Source: Mangrovitalea sediminis (GTDB lineage Bacteria > Pseudomonadota > Gammaproteobacteria > Pseudomonadales > Oleiphilaceae). Taken from it: DNA of 64,000 bases. A program made the translations under genes and the position numbers. The stretch covers positions 310,001 to 374,000 of the forward strand of contig NZ_NTLB01000003.1 in assembly GCF_002514725.1 (NCBI RefSeq), read 5' to 3'. Under the pieces are notes generated by a model, which worked only from the letters and a program-made list of their open reading frames with translations, was not told the origin of the DNA and ran no database searches. The first letter of the stretch is position 1. Each line of letters starts with the position of its first letter. Shown here one piece after another: positions 17,235 through 25,341 of this stretch.

Positions 17235-18851
17235 ATGAACGGATTAACGATACCTGAAATCGGTTGGCAGGCGGGTTCGCGAAAAGCGGCGCTCGAAGCG
17301 TTGCATCAGATTCCGGATTGGGACCTGATTGTTATCGGGGGTGGTATCACCGGTGCGGGTATCCTCCGCGAAGCCAGTCGGCGCCGGCTACGGGTGTTAC
17401 TCGTCGAACAGCGGGATTTTGCCTGGGGGACATCCAGCCGTTCATCGAAGATGGTTCACGGTGGACTGCGGTATCTGGGGAGTGGTCAGTATCGATTGAC
17501 CCGGGACTCGGTACATGAGCGCGAACGTCTGCTGCGTGAGGCGCCGGGTCTGGTCGATCCGCTGCCGTTCGTGATGCCTCATTATCGGGGACAGTTCCCG
17601 GGGCCGCGGGTCTTCGGCGGAGTTCTTGGCGTCTACGACTGGATTGCCGGGCGTAAAGATCATGACTTCCTGTCGAAGAGCGAAACTGCCTATTGGTTCT
17701 ATGGGCTGCTTCAGGAAGGTCTCCTGGGGGCGACCCGTTTTTCGGATGCCGTCACCGACGATGCGCGCCTGGTACTGCGGGTGCTGCAGACGGCGGTCGA
17801 TGAAGGTGCCGTGGCCCTCAATAATCTGGAGGCGACCCGCGTGCTGCGGGATGATCAGGGCGTTTGTGGCTTGCAGGTACGCGATGCCGAAACCGCCGAG
17901 GAAATAACGCTGCGCAGCCGTGCTGTCATCAATGCGACGGGGGCCTGGACCGATAACCTTCGCGCTCAGTTGGGTGCCGGACGCAGCATTCGCCCACTGC
18001 GAGGCAGTCACCTGGTGTTCCCGTTCTGGCGGCTGCCGATTGCCAATACCCTGTCGTTTTTCCATCCGGATGATAAACGGCCGGTATTCCTCTTCCCGTG
18101 GGAAGGGGTCACGGTTGTCGGGACCACCGACCTGGACCATGCCGAGCCGCTGAAGGCCGAAGCGGCCATCACAACAGGGGAGATCGATTATTTGCTGAAG
18201 GCTGCGAATCGCCTGCTGCCTTCAGCTCGCCTCGGTGTCTCCGATATCCAGTGTACCTGGGCCGGCGTTCGCCCGGTGATTGGCGGCAGCGCCAAAGACC
18301 CCTCCAAGGAAAAGCGCGAGCATGCCGTTTGGGATGATCAGGGCCTGATCAGCGTGGCGGGTGGCAAGCTGACCACCTTCCGCTTGATCGCATTGGATGT
18401 GTTGTCCCGCGTTGCCCCGTATTTGCCGAAGACGGCTTCGGTTGATGTCCAGTTGTCCGATGAAACGGTTTTTGCGCCGCCGGATGCGACGATGGCGCGC
18501 CCCGAAAATCTGTCGCTCCAGCGCTGGCGTCGGATCGTGGGCCACTATGGACCGCGTGTGATGGAGGTGCTGACGGCAGGTCCGGTCGAACCGGTCGCGG
18601 GGACTGAGACCCTGTGGTGTGAGCTGATATGGGCCTCTGGGCGTGAGGCGGTCCGGCACCTGGATGATCTGTTGCTGCGCCGCACTCGCCTGGGGCTGCT
18701 GTTGCCTCAGGGGGGGGAGGCGATACTGGCGCGTTTGCGGGAGTGTTGCCAGCCGGTGCTGCGCTGGGACGATGCCCGATGGACGCAGGAGGTTTCCCGC
18801 TATCGCGATCTTTGGTCACGCTGCTATAGCGTGCCGGGAGGTGAGGCATGA
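17235..18851 (+). CDS. FAD-dependent glycerol-3-phosphate dehydrogenase, GlpD-like
   Basis: Flavin dehydrogenase of the GlpA/GlpD family, oxidising sn-glycerol 3-phosphate (or a close analogue) to dihydroxyacetone phosphate and passing electrons to quinone at the inner membrane. It has the Rossmann motif VIGGGITGAGILREAS, the family stretch RDFAWGTSSRSSKMVHGGLRY (split at S-R), NATGAWTDNLR, and WAGVRPVIG before GGKLTTFRLIA. ATG 17235 is preferred because GAGG at 17223-17226 is well spaced; ATG 17229 would add two residues. It overlaps the kinase start by four bases (ATGA). It could supply DHAP to the flavoprotein encoded upstream. Confidence 0.88.
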   Translation: MNGLTIPEIGWQAGSRKAALEALHQIPDWDLIVIGGGITGAGILREASRRRLRVLLVEQRDFAWGTSSRSSKMVHGGLRYLGSGQYRLTRDSVHERERLLREAPGLVDPLPFVMPHYRGQFPGPRVFGGVLGVYDWIAGRKDHDFLSKSETAYWFYGLLQEGLLGATRFSDAVTDDARLVLRVLQTAVDEGAVALNNLEATRVLRDDQGVCGLQVRDAETAEEITLRSRAVINATGAWTDNLRAQLGAGRSIRPLRGSHLVFPFWRLPIANTLSFFHPDDKRPVFLFPWEGVTVVGTTDLDHAEPLKAEAAITTGEIDYLLKAANRLLPSARLGVSDIQCTWAGVRPVIGGSAKDPSKEKREHAVWDDQGLISVAGGKLTTFRLIALDVLSRVAPYLPKTASVDVQLSDETVFAPPDATMARPENLSLQRWRRIVGHYGPRVMEVLTAGPVEPVAGTETLWCELIWASGREAVRHLDDLLLRRTRLGLLLPQGGEAILARLRECCQPVLRWDDARWTQEVSRYRDLWSRCYSVPGGEA

Positions 18852-20404
18852 CAACCCCCCTGATTTTTGCGATCGATAATGGCACCCAGAGTGTACGGGC
18901 CCTGCTGTTCGATCTGGAGGGCAACCTGATCGGCAAGGGGAAGACGGAAATCGACCCCTATTTTTCCGAGCAGCCGGGCTGGGCCGAGCAGCACCCCGAT
19001 TACTATTGGGAGAGTCTCGGAAAGGCCTGCGAGAGCCTTTGGCAAAGCGTCGATGTATCGCCCGCCCAGGTGAAAGGCATCGCGGTGACGACCCAGCGGG
19101 GTACCGTGGTCAACCTGGATACGGAGGGGCGTGTCCTGCGCCCCGCCATTACCTGGTTGGATCAGCGTCATGCGGCGGTCGACGGACCCGTCTCAGGCCG
19201 CTGGGGATGGGCATTCAAGGCCCTGGGGTTGGAAGACACCATTACCCGGTTCCGAGAGAAGGCCCAGGCTAACTGGATCAGTCAGCAGCAGCCTGCCATC
19301 TGGGAAAATACCGGGAAGTTCCTGTTATTGTCCGGATATCTGAATTGGCGTCTGACCGGGCGCTATGTCGACTCCACCGGCAGCCAGGTGGGCTATATCC
19401 CCTTCGATTACAAGCGCCAGCGCTGGGCTGCGCCCCGGGACTTCAAATGGCAGGTGCTTCCCGTGACCCGCGCGCAATTGCCTGAGCTGGTACCGCCTGG
19501 TGCCACAATCGGCGACCTTCAACCGGAAGCGGCTGAGCATCTTGGATTACCTGCAGGCCTGCCCGTGATTGCAGCGGCATCGGACAAGGCATGCGAAGTC
19601 TTGGGATCGGGCGGCATCAGTCCGGATACGGGCTGCATGAGTTACGGCACGACGGCCACGATCAATACCACCAGTGCCCGCTACATCGAACCGATCCGCT
19701 TCATGCCGCCCTATCCTGCGGCGGTTCCCAGGCATTACTGCACAGAAGTCATGATTTACCGCGGTTTCTGGATGGTCAGCTGGTTCAAGCACGAATTCGG
19801 TCTGCGGGAACGGCATCTGGCCGAAGAGCGCGGGATACAACCGGAGCAACTCTTCGACGAGCTGGTACAAGCAGTGCCTCCCGGGTCCATGGGCCTGATG
19901 CTGCAGCCCTATTGGTCGCCGGGTGTCCGGGAGCCGGGGCCGGAAGCCAAGGGGGCGATTATCGGATTTGGCGATGTTCACACCCGCGCGCATATCTATC
20001 GGGCCATTCTGGAAGGTCTGGCGTACGCCCTCCGCGAAGGGCGGGAGCGTATCGAGAAACGCAGCGGGGTGAAGATGCGCCGCTTGCGCGTTGCGGGTGG
20101 GGGCTCCCAAAGCGACGTGGCCATGCAGCTGACGGCCGATATTTTCAATTTGCCCGCCGAGAGGCCGCATACCTACGAGACTTCAGGGCTCGGCGCGGCC
20201 ATGGATGCTGCCGTGGGTTTGGGGTTGATCGCGGATTTTCCGACGGCGGTGCGGCAGATGACGCGGGTGGGGCGGCGTTTCGAACCGAATCCAGAGCACG
20301 TCAGGCTATATGACCGTCTGTATCGCGAGGTGTATACCCAGATGTATCGCCGCCTGAAGCCGCTCTATCACAGTATTCGCGACATAACAGGATATCCCCG
20401 GTAA
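18848..20404 (+). CDS. FGGY-family carbohydrate kinase
   Basis: ATP-dependent sugar or polyol kinase of the FGGY fold, 518 aa. The N-terminal phosphate loop FAIDNGTQSVRALLF, ITWLDQRHA in the first lobe, and the C-terminal ATP-binding GGGSQSDVAMQLTADIF are all present. True glycerol kinases have DQGTTSSR at the first motif, so this is a relative rather than canonical GlpK. Between GlpD-like and phosphatase genes, phosphorylation of glycerol or an alkylglycerol-like compound is plausible but unproven. It is translationally coupled to the dehydrogenase gene. Confidence 0.85.
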   Translation: MTTPLIFAIDNGTQSVRALLFDLEGNLIGKGKTEIDPYFSEQPGWAEQHPDYYWESLGKACESLWQSVDVSPAQVKGIAVTTQRGTVVNLDTEGRVLRPAITWLDQRHAAVDGPVSGRWGWAFKALGLEDTITRFREKAQANWISQQQPAIWENTGKFLLLSGYLNWRLTGRYVDSTGSQVGYIPFDYKRQRWAAPRDFKWQVLPVTRAQLPELVPPGATIGDLQPEAAEHLGLPAGLPVIAAASDKACEVLGSGGISPDTGCMSYGTTATINTTSARYIEPIRFMPPYPAAVPRHYCTEVMIYRGFWMVSWFKHEFGLRERHLAEERGIQPEQLFDELVQAVPPGSMGLMLQPYWSPGVREPGPEAKGAIIGFGDVHTRAHIYRAILEGLAYALREGRERIEKRSGVKMRRLRVAGGGSQSDVAMQLTADIFNLPAERPHTYETSGLGAAMDAAVGLGLIADFPTAVRQMTRVGRRFEPNPEHVRLYDRLYREVYTQMYRRLKPLYHSIRDITGYPR

Positions 20405-20450
20405 CGACAGGTAGGTCGTAAGCCTGTCACTTGAAAATGGAAACTGTCGT

Positions 20451-20475
20451 GTGTCCACCGGCCGGGCGGTGGGCA
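20451..20475. other. Hairpin after the kinase operon
   Basis: GTGTCCACCG pairs with CGGTGGGCAC across GCCGG (one T-G pair), 46 bases after the kinase stop. There is no T tract, so it may be a weak or processed 3' end before the phosphatase gene. Confidence 0.45.
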
Positions 20476-20537
20476 CAGGGCCGGTGCATTGGCGCTGTCT
20501 GAAATAACAATAATCTTCATATGCAAGGAGAGATCCC

Positions 20538-22817
20538 ATGTCGCTAACACGTCGTCGTTTTCTGAAGACCGTTGTGGTGTCTGCAGGTGCAGTGGCTTTA
20601 ACCCAGGTGACCGGTTGTCTGCCCATAAGCAACAAGCAAGCCGAGGAATTACGCGCCAAGCTGTTTCCCCAGTCGTTGGCCTCCGGCGATCCGCGGCCGT
20701 CCAGTGTCGTGCTTTGGACCCGGCTCGAGCTTGACCGCCCGGACCTCCCTCCGCAGGAACTGGTTTTACAGGTGGCCACGGATAAACACTTCAAGCGGGT
20801 TATCGTCGACCAGAAGGTGACGGTCGCCTCCGAACATGATTTCTGTGCAAAGGTGCGGGTCACGCAGCTGTCCCCGGATACCCGTTACTATTACCGTTTC
20901 ATCTACCTGGGGCTTGCCTCCAACGTCGGGCGCACGCGCACCGCTCCGGCCCTCGACAGCCAGCGAAAGGTCAAGTTCGCCTATGTCAGTTGCCAGGATT
21001 ACAACGGGCGTTACTACAACCTGTACCTGCGCCTGCTGGAGCAGGACATGGATGACCTGGATTTCGTCGTGCATCTGGGGGATTACATCTACGAGACGGA
21101 CCGTAACCCCTCATTCCAGACGACCAGCGCCGATCGCCAGGTACTTTTCACCGATACCGCCGGTGCTATCGCCATGTCGTCCAATGGGCAGACCTACTAT
21201 GCAGCCCGCAGCCTGGACAACTACCGTCAGCTCTACAAGACCTACCGTGGCGACAGCGTGCTGCAGCAGATTCACGAAAAATTCCCCATGATTGCCATCT
21301 GGGACGACCATGAATTCTCCGATGACTGCTGGCAGTGCAATGGCACCTACTACGATGGCGTGAAGGGTGAAGGCGATATCGAGCGTCGCCGGAACTGCGA
21401 GCAGGCCTACTTCGAATACATGCCGATCGACCAGGAGAGTGTGGCCGGTGCTGTGGCGAATACCACTGCGGCGATCGACACCCTTGCAGGGGAGCTGTCC
21501 CAGGGGAGTGTCGACAGTGCAACCGGCGTGGGCACCATCTCCAATCCCGCCACGATTTACCGCAGTATGCGCTTCGGTCAGCATGTGGAGTTGTTCCTGA
21601 CCGACTATCGAACCATCCGGCCGGATCACGTGATTCCCGAAGATGCATTCCCGGGCTCTGTGATTTTCAATGCGGGCGTGAACGACCCGTCGGGCGCCTT
21701 GGATTATGTGGAACTCGGCACATTAACTCCCACGACACAGGGCACATTGCAGGCTGTTTTCCTCCAGATGTATCAGTGCGAGTATGCCGGCGCCGGGTTT
21801 ACCGCGGCAGAGGCCGGTGCCAAAGCGACCGCTAAGGTGGCAGAGGTTCTGACCGGCAAGCTGTCTGCTGCCTATCTGTTGACGGTGATTTCTGCGGTGG
21901 TGGCTCAAGGCGGCCTGACTTCGACGCAGGGTTCTGCATTGCAAGCCGACATTGGCGGCAACATCGCCGGCCATGACGGTATTTCCTATTATTCGCTGGG
22001 CAAGGGTGGCTTGTTCTCCCACCTCGGCTCGCGGTATCTGACCGTCAAGCCAACCTTCGACGCGCTGGCGGCATATGTCTACCAGACGAATAAATCGGCC
22101 TTGAATGCTTATGGGGATACCCAGTTCCAGTGGCTGACCCAGGGCTTCAGCGAATCGAATGCCACCTGGCGGGTCCTGGCATCGTCGGTTTCGATGACCA
22201 AGATGGTGATGGGCTTGAAGAGCACGCTGCCGGCTTCGCAACTGAGTCAGTTGCCGGTTCAGCTGCAAAACGATTTCTACCTGGATCTGGACCAGTGGGA
22301 TGGCTTTGCCCCGTTCCGCGATAACGATCTGTTCCCCGCGATGATGGCGACCGACAACAGCCCCAACGGTGTTGTGACTATCGCCGGCGACATTCACTCG
22401 TCCTGGGTATCCGATCACGGCGAAGGACGGGTGGTGTTTACCGGTTCCTCGATCACGTCTGAGACCCTTCACGGGCTACTGTCGCATCAGGTGAGTGGGC
22501 TTGCGGATATGTTGGCGGGCGGTGACGCCACGAAAAAGGCAGAACTGATTCAACTGGTTGGCGCGCTGTTGAGCAATGGTGATCAGATCCTGACCCAGTC
22601 GAACAGCGATGTGAAGTTGGCTCGCATCGATCAGCACGGCCTGAATGTGGTCGAGGCCGATGCAGACGGTTTCAACGTGACGTTCTATCAGTTGGAGTCG
22701 ACGGTAGGGGGGCTGGATATGATTGGCGTGTCGTATTACGACAGCCCGAGCACCGTGCTCGATAACATCTTCACGTATCGGTTCCAGGTTGCGAATAACT
22801 ATCTTTCGCAGCTTTGA
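20538..22817 (+). CDS. PhoD-like alkaline phosphatase/phosphodiesterase with Tat signal
   Basis: Exported metallophosphoesterase acting on phosphate mono- or diesters. The N-terminus has a perfect Tat motif (TRRRFLK) followed by a hydrophobic stretch and the lipobox-like VTGC near residue 30, so it may be a Tat-exported lipoprotein. An N-terminal PhoD_N beta domain (about 40-135) is followed by the metallophosphatase domain with FAYVSCQDY, VVHLGDYIYETD, AIWDDHEFSDD and VTIAGDIHSSWVSDHG, which supply iron and calcium ligands. At 759 aa it is longer than Bacillus PhoD, through insertions between residues 300 and 500. AAGGAG precedes the ATG. Confidence 0.9.
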   Translation: MSLTRRRFLKTVVVSAGAVALTQVTGCLPISNKQAEELRAKLFPQSLASGDPRPSSVVLWTRLELDRPDLPPQELVLQVATDKHFKRVIVDQKVTVASEHDFCAKVRVTQLSPDTRYYYRFIYLGLASNVGRTRTAPALDSQRKVKFAYVSCQDYNGRYYNLYLRLLEQDMDDLDFVVHLGDYIYETDRNPSFQTTSADRQVLFTDTAGAIAMSSNGQTYYAARSLDNYRQLYKTYRGDSVLQQIHEKFPMIAIWDDHEFSDDCWQCNGTYYDGVKGEGDIERRRNCEQAYFEYMPIDQESVAGAVANTTAAIDTLAGELSQGSVDSATGVGTISNPATIYRSMRFGQHVELFLTDYRTIRPDHVIPEDAFPGSVIFNAGVNDPSGALDYVELGTLTPTTQGTLQAVFLQMYQCEYAGAGFTAAEAGAKATAKVAEVLTGKLSAAYLLTVISAVVAQGGLTSTQGSALQADIGGNIAGHDGISYYSLGKGGLFSHLGSRYLTVKPTFDALAAYVYQTNKSALNAYGDTQFQWLTQGFSESNATWRVLASSVSMTKMVMGLKSTLPASQLSQLPVQLQNDFYLDLDQWDGFAPFRDNDLFPAMMATDNSPNGVVTIAGDIHSSWVSDHGEGRVVFTGSSITSETLHGLLSHQVSGLADMLAGGDATKKAELIQLVGALLSNGDQILTQSNSDVKLARIDQHGLNVVEADADGFNVTFYQLESTVGGLDMIGVSYYDSPSTVLDNIFTYRFQVANNYLSQL

Positions 22818-22869
22818 CAGAGTGTTCCAGGGAGAGGGGTAAGAGGCGCGTAGCGGGAAGGATGGGTAT

Positions 22870-22897
22870 AAAAAAAGGCGGACAACTCAGCTCGCCT
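22870..22897 (-). terminator. Terminator closing RNA unit A
   Basis: AGGCG (22876-22880) pairs with CGCCT (22893-22897), and on the minus strand the stem is followed by seven T residues (22870-22876), a rho-independent terminator. Confidence 0.65.
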
Positions 22898-23004
22898 CAA
22901 AGCTCAGAGAAACCTGAAATCTCGTAACCCCCGTGGAAATCCCAAAAAAGGTGGTGGAGGTACTACGCGGCTCCTCCACCCGTTGGGATACTACTCAATT
23001 CCAC
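22870..23004 (-). ncRNA. Candidate structured small RNA, unit A of a tandem pair
   Basis: No protein is evident here, yet on the minus strand the sequence forms three nested stems: GTGGAA 22933-22938 with TTCCAC 22999-23004; ATCCC 22939-22943 with GGGAT 22985-22989; and GGTGGAGG 22953-22960 with CCTCCACC 22973-22980. A terminator closes it at 22870-22897. The core 22907-23004 is homologous to the unit at 23157-23315. Several bases differ in both arms of a stem at once, which keeps the pairing. Unpaired conserved parts include GAGTAGTAT (minus strand) and a T6 run. I do not recognise the family. Confidence 0.6.
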
Positions 23005-23010
23005 ATTGTC

Positions 23011-23039
23011 AGATTAGCGCTGCAGCATCCGGAAATCTG
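23011..23039 (-). promoter_or_regulatory. Possible promoter for RNA unit A
   Basis: On the minus strand CAGATT (23034-23039), a 17-bp spacer and TAATCT (23011-23016) sit at the same distance from the RNA as the better promoter of unit B. The match to the sigma-70 consensus is weak. Confidence 0.35.
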
Positions 23040-23156
23040 TGGTTAAACGGTGAGCAAATGTCATTTTGCGTAACCCTGTACGGCAAAAATGTTGCGTGTA
23101 GGTCTTGCGCGAGGCTTCTGCTGAGGTCTTGGTTGTGACGCGGTAAAGCGATAGCC

Positions 23157-23185
23157 AAAAAAAAAGCGGATCCATTGGATCCGCT
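23157..23185 (-). terminator. Terminator closing RNA unit B
   Basis: A perfect 9-bp stem AGCGGATCC / GGATCCGCT with a 3-base loop is followed on the minus strand by nine T residues: a textbook rho-independent terminator with no gene immediately before it except the RNA unit. Confidence 0.85.
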
Positions 23186-23315
23186 GTAATAAGGGAAGAT
23201 TGAAGAAGATGAAAAGCCTGATAAATCTGTTACCCCCGGTGGGATTGAGATCCCCAAAAAAGGGTGGAGTTACAACTCAGCTCCTCCACCCATGGGGGAT
23301 ACTACTCAAATCCAC
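23157..23315 (-). ncRNA. Candidate structured small RNA, unit B of a tandem pair
   Basis: Homologue of unit A with the same plan on the minus strand. GTGGGATT 23239-23246 pairs with AATCCAC 23309-23315 (one bulge); ATCCCC 23250-23255 with GGGGAT 23295-23300; and GGGTGGAG 23262-23269 with CTCCACCC 23284-23291. It shares GAGTAGTAT and the block next to GTTACCCCC with unit A. A promoter at 23323-23351 would start transcription at about 23315, exactly the first paired base, and the terminator at 23157-23185 ends it, for an RNA of about 160 nt. No family is recognised; GGA triplets are frequent but sit mostly in stems. Confidence 0.65.
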
Positions 23316-23322
23316 GATTACA

Positions 23323-23351
23323 ACTATAGGTAGGCGCGGGAAGAATGTCTG
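23323..23351 (-). promoter_or_regulatory. Sigma-70 type promoter for RNA unit B
   Basis: On the minus strand CAGACA (23346-23351), a 17-bp spacer and TATAGT (23323-23328). The expected start, seven bases on, coincides with the first base of the outer stem. Confidence 0.6.
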
Positions 23352-23426
23352 TCGTGATCAGGTGAGTATCTGTTGGTGACTGATGTCGCTTTGTAATTTT
23401 TAGGTTGCCCTTTGTAATGATGTGTT

Positions 23427-24755
23427 TCAGTGGCAGGCTTTATGGCGCCTGATAAGCCAGAGCGGCGTGTCTCCAGGCAGCCGGGCAGGGAAGTGGGTGC
23501 AGAGGTTGACGCTCGTCTCCGGGTGCGGCCTGGTCGAGGTCAGGCGCAAGGCGCCGTCCCGCATCGCCAACTCGGCATCCCCACTGTAATAACCGTCGAT
23601 GATGCCGTAACCCGGCAATTGTTGACGTAACAAGTCCGGAGCGTGATGGGATACCAGTTGTGCAGGGGGGGAAGAATGGTGTCCGAGCCAGCGAATGGCC
23701 TGCTGAATGGGTGGCAGGGTAGACCCTTTCAGGCTGACTGACGCGTAGTGGATACCTTGTATCGTGACGAGGAGGGTGAGGATTGCACGCCGTTCTCGTT
23801 GTCGTATCGATTGAAAGCCGGCCGAGATGAATAGTCCCCAACCTAGTGCAATCACCGGTATCAGGTGCCGGAGGTGCCTGGGGTTTTGTGCCAACGCGCA
23901 CCAGAGCACCGCCACGACTGTCAGCAGCAACCAGGGGCGCATCGCCGGCCGGCGTCGATACAGGCTGGGCGTGGCAATAAGGCCGCTGATCAGCATCAAG
24001 CCCCAAAGCGGGCCCGAAACGCCCGCCCTGGAAAATGCACTGAACCAGGATACCCCTTGGCCCCGCTCTCCTACGGCATCGCCCCAGATGGTGAAATGTC
24101 CGATAAAGAAACGCCAACCTTCCAGGAAGTAGGCGACGCCATTGGCTGACCACACGAAGAGCAAGGCGACTAGGCCGACCAATGCTGCCGGGATAACAAA
24201 ACGTCTGGCGCTGGCTCGGTGGAGAATCGCTCCTGCCAATACCAGCGCCAGAACCCCGTAAGAAGGGCGCACGCATAACGCCAGCCCCCACAGGGCGCCA
24301 GCCAGCGCCGGACGTCGATACAGTGCAGCCAGCCAGGCCGCGAGCAGGAGGCAAAGCCCCGGGCCGTCGCTGAGGCCAGACAGGGCCACCTCAGACCATA
24401 ATGGGTCCAGTAAGAGGAGCAACGAAAGGAAAAAAGCGCCCTCTTCATCTCCCGTCAGTCGCCGATAGATGGCTCCGGCCAGTATTGCCGACGTCAACGT
24501 TAACACCAGGGAGACAGCCATTAGCGCCTGAAAGGGCGTTTGCGACCAGGGTGCGAAAAAGCGAGCCAGCCAGATCAGGCCAGGATAGCCAGGGAAGTTC
24601 GGCGCAAAGCTCAGCACATCGAAGTGTGTGACGCCTCTGGCCAAATAGAGCGCGTCATCCGAGCCAGGCAGGGCCGGATAGCGCCAGAGCAGCCAGCAGC
24701 CCACCATGACGGCGACGGCAACGACGGTGGCCCGGAATGGGTATCGTGTTGTCAC
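23427..24755 (-). CDS. GT-C family membrane glycosyltransferase (PMT/ArnT-like)
   Basis: Polytopic inner-membrane protein of 442 aa with about ten hydrophobic segments and an acidic motif GSDDALY right after the first one, the place of the catalytic Asp in GT-C enzymes that use polyprenyl-phosphate sugars. The C-terminal 90 residues are soluble. The start is GTG 24755, four bases after the stop of the preceding gene, so it is the last gene of a minus-strand operon. The acceptor is unknown. Its link to the iron genes upstream is positional only. Confidence 0.72.
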   Translation of the reverse strand: MTTRYPFRATVVAVAVMVGCWLLWRYPALPGSDDALYLARGVTHFDVLSFAPNFPGYPGLIWLARFFAPWSQTPFQALMAVSLVLTLTSAILAGAIYRRLTGDEEGAFFLSLLLLLDPLWSEVALSGLSDGPGLCLLLAAWLAALYRRPALAGALWGLALCVRPSYGVLALVLAGAILHRASARRFVIPAALVGLVALLFVWSANGVAYFLEGWRFFIGHFTIWGDAVGERGQGVSWFSAFSRAGVSGPLWGLMLISGLIATPSLYRRRPAMRPWLLLTVVAVLWCALAQNPRHLRHLIPVIALGWGLFISAGFQSIRQRERRAILTLLVTIQGIHYASVSLKGSTLPPIQQAIRWLGHHSSPPAQLVSHHAPDLLRQQLPGYGIIDGYYSGDAELAMRDGALRLTSTRPHPETSVNLCTHFPARLPGDTPLWLIRRHKACH

Positions 24756-24758
24756 GGA

Positions 24759-25331
24759 TCAGGGTTGCGGCAAGCTCTGGAGAAGGGTTTTCATGGCGCG
24801 GTCATAGGCCTTGGGGTCAGCTGGCTGGCGACCGACGCCGAACACGCCGGGGTTGCCGATGGCTTTTACGCAGGCTCGAATGGCGGTTTCTGCCTGTTGC
24901 CGATTGGCGGCTGAGAGCCGGGGCTCGATCAGCTCCAGAAAGCGGTTGGCCTTGAAAACCAGCACCTTGGCAACCTGATAGTCGTCGAAATGCTGCGTGG
25001 CACCGACCAGGCGGCGGTGGATTTCTGCCGCAAAGGCCCGGTCCAGTAGTGCTTGCGCCTGATCAGCATCGCCCTTGTCCACAGCCAGTTGCAGTAGCTT
25101 GGCGTAATCGACATGGTAATCGTGCTGCAAGTATCCCAGCTCCTTCTGCATGCCATCCAGGGCCTGTTGGGCCTTCGCCTTTGCACCGGCCTGCAGGGCC
25201 GTCAGCAGTGCCTGCCGCCCCTCGATAAGGGGCTCCTTACCGGCTGCCGCGTAGGAATAGGCCCAAGCCTGTGTGGTGCCCAGCAATCCCCCCAGGAAGC
25301 TGAGACACAGGAGCAGGTTGCGCCATCCCAT
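24759..25331 (-). CDS. Exported protein of unknown function
   Basis: 190-aa protein with a signal peptide (MGWRNLLLCLSFLGGLLGTTQAWAYSY, split here for length; cleavage probably after AWA) and a helical mature part rich in Ala, Gln and Leu. I do not recognise a family. Chains of helices such as TALQAGAKAKAQQALDGMQK and the regular spacing of DYAKLLQLAVDKGDADQA suggest a helical-repeat or haem/iron-binding-like bundle. The start MGWRN is taken because it opens the signal peptide; the frame extends 23 codons further into the flavoprotein gene. It lies 11 bp after that gene's stop in the same operon. Confidence 0.7.
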   Translation of the reverse strand: MGWRNLLLCLSFLGGLLGTTQAWAYSYAAAGKEPLIEGRQALLTALQAGAKAKAQQALDGMQKELGYLQHDYHVDYAKLLQLAVDKGDADQAQALLDRAFAAEIHRRLVGATQHFDDYQVAKVLVFKANRFLELIEPRLSAANRQQAETAIRACVKAIGNPGVFGVGRQPADPKAYDRAMKTLLQSLPQP

Positions 25332-25341
25332 CACTTGGCGG

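Noticed and set aside
20424-20450. Possible Pho box before the PhoD gene (CTGTCAC and CTGTCGT)
   Set aside because: The two half sites are 20 bp apart, not the 11-bp period of a PhoB box, and no second pair is present.
22870-23315. Identification of the RNA pair as CsrB/RsmZ-type titrating RNAs
   Set aside because: GGA triplets are present, but mostly in paired stems and not in hairpin loops as RsmA/CsrA binding needs.
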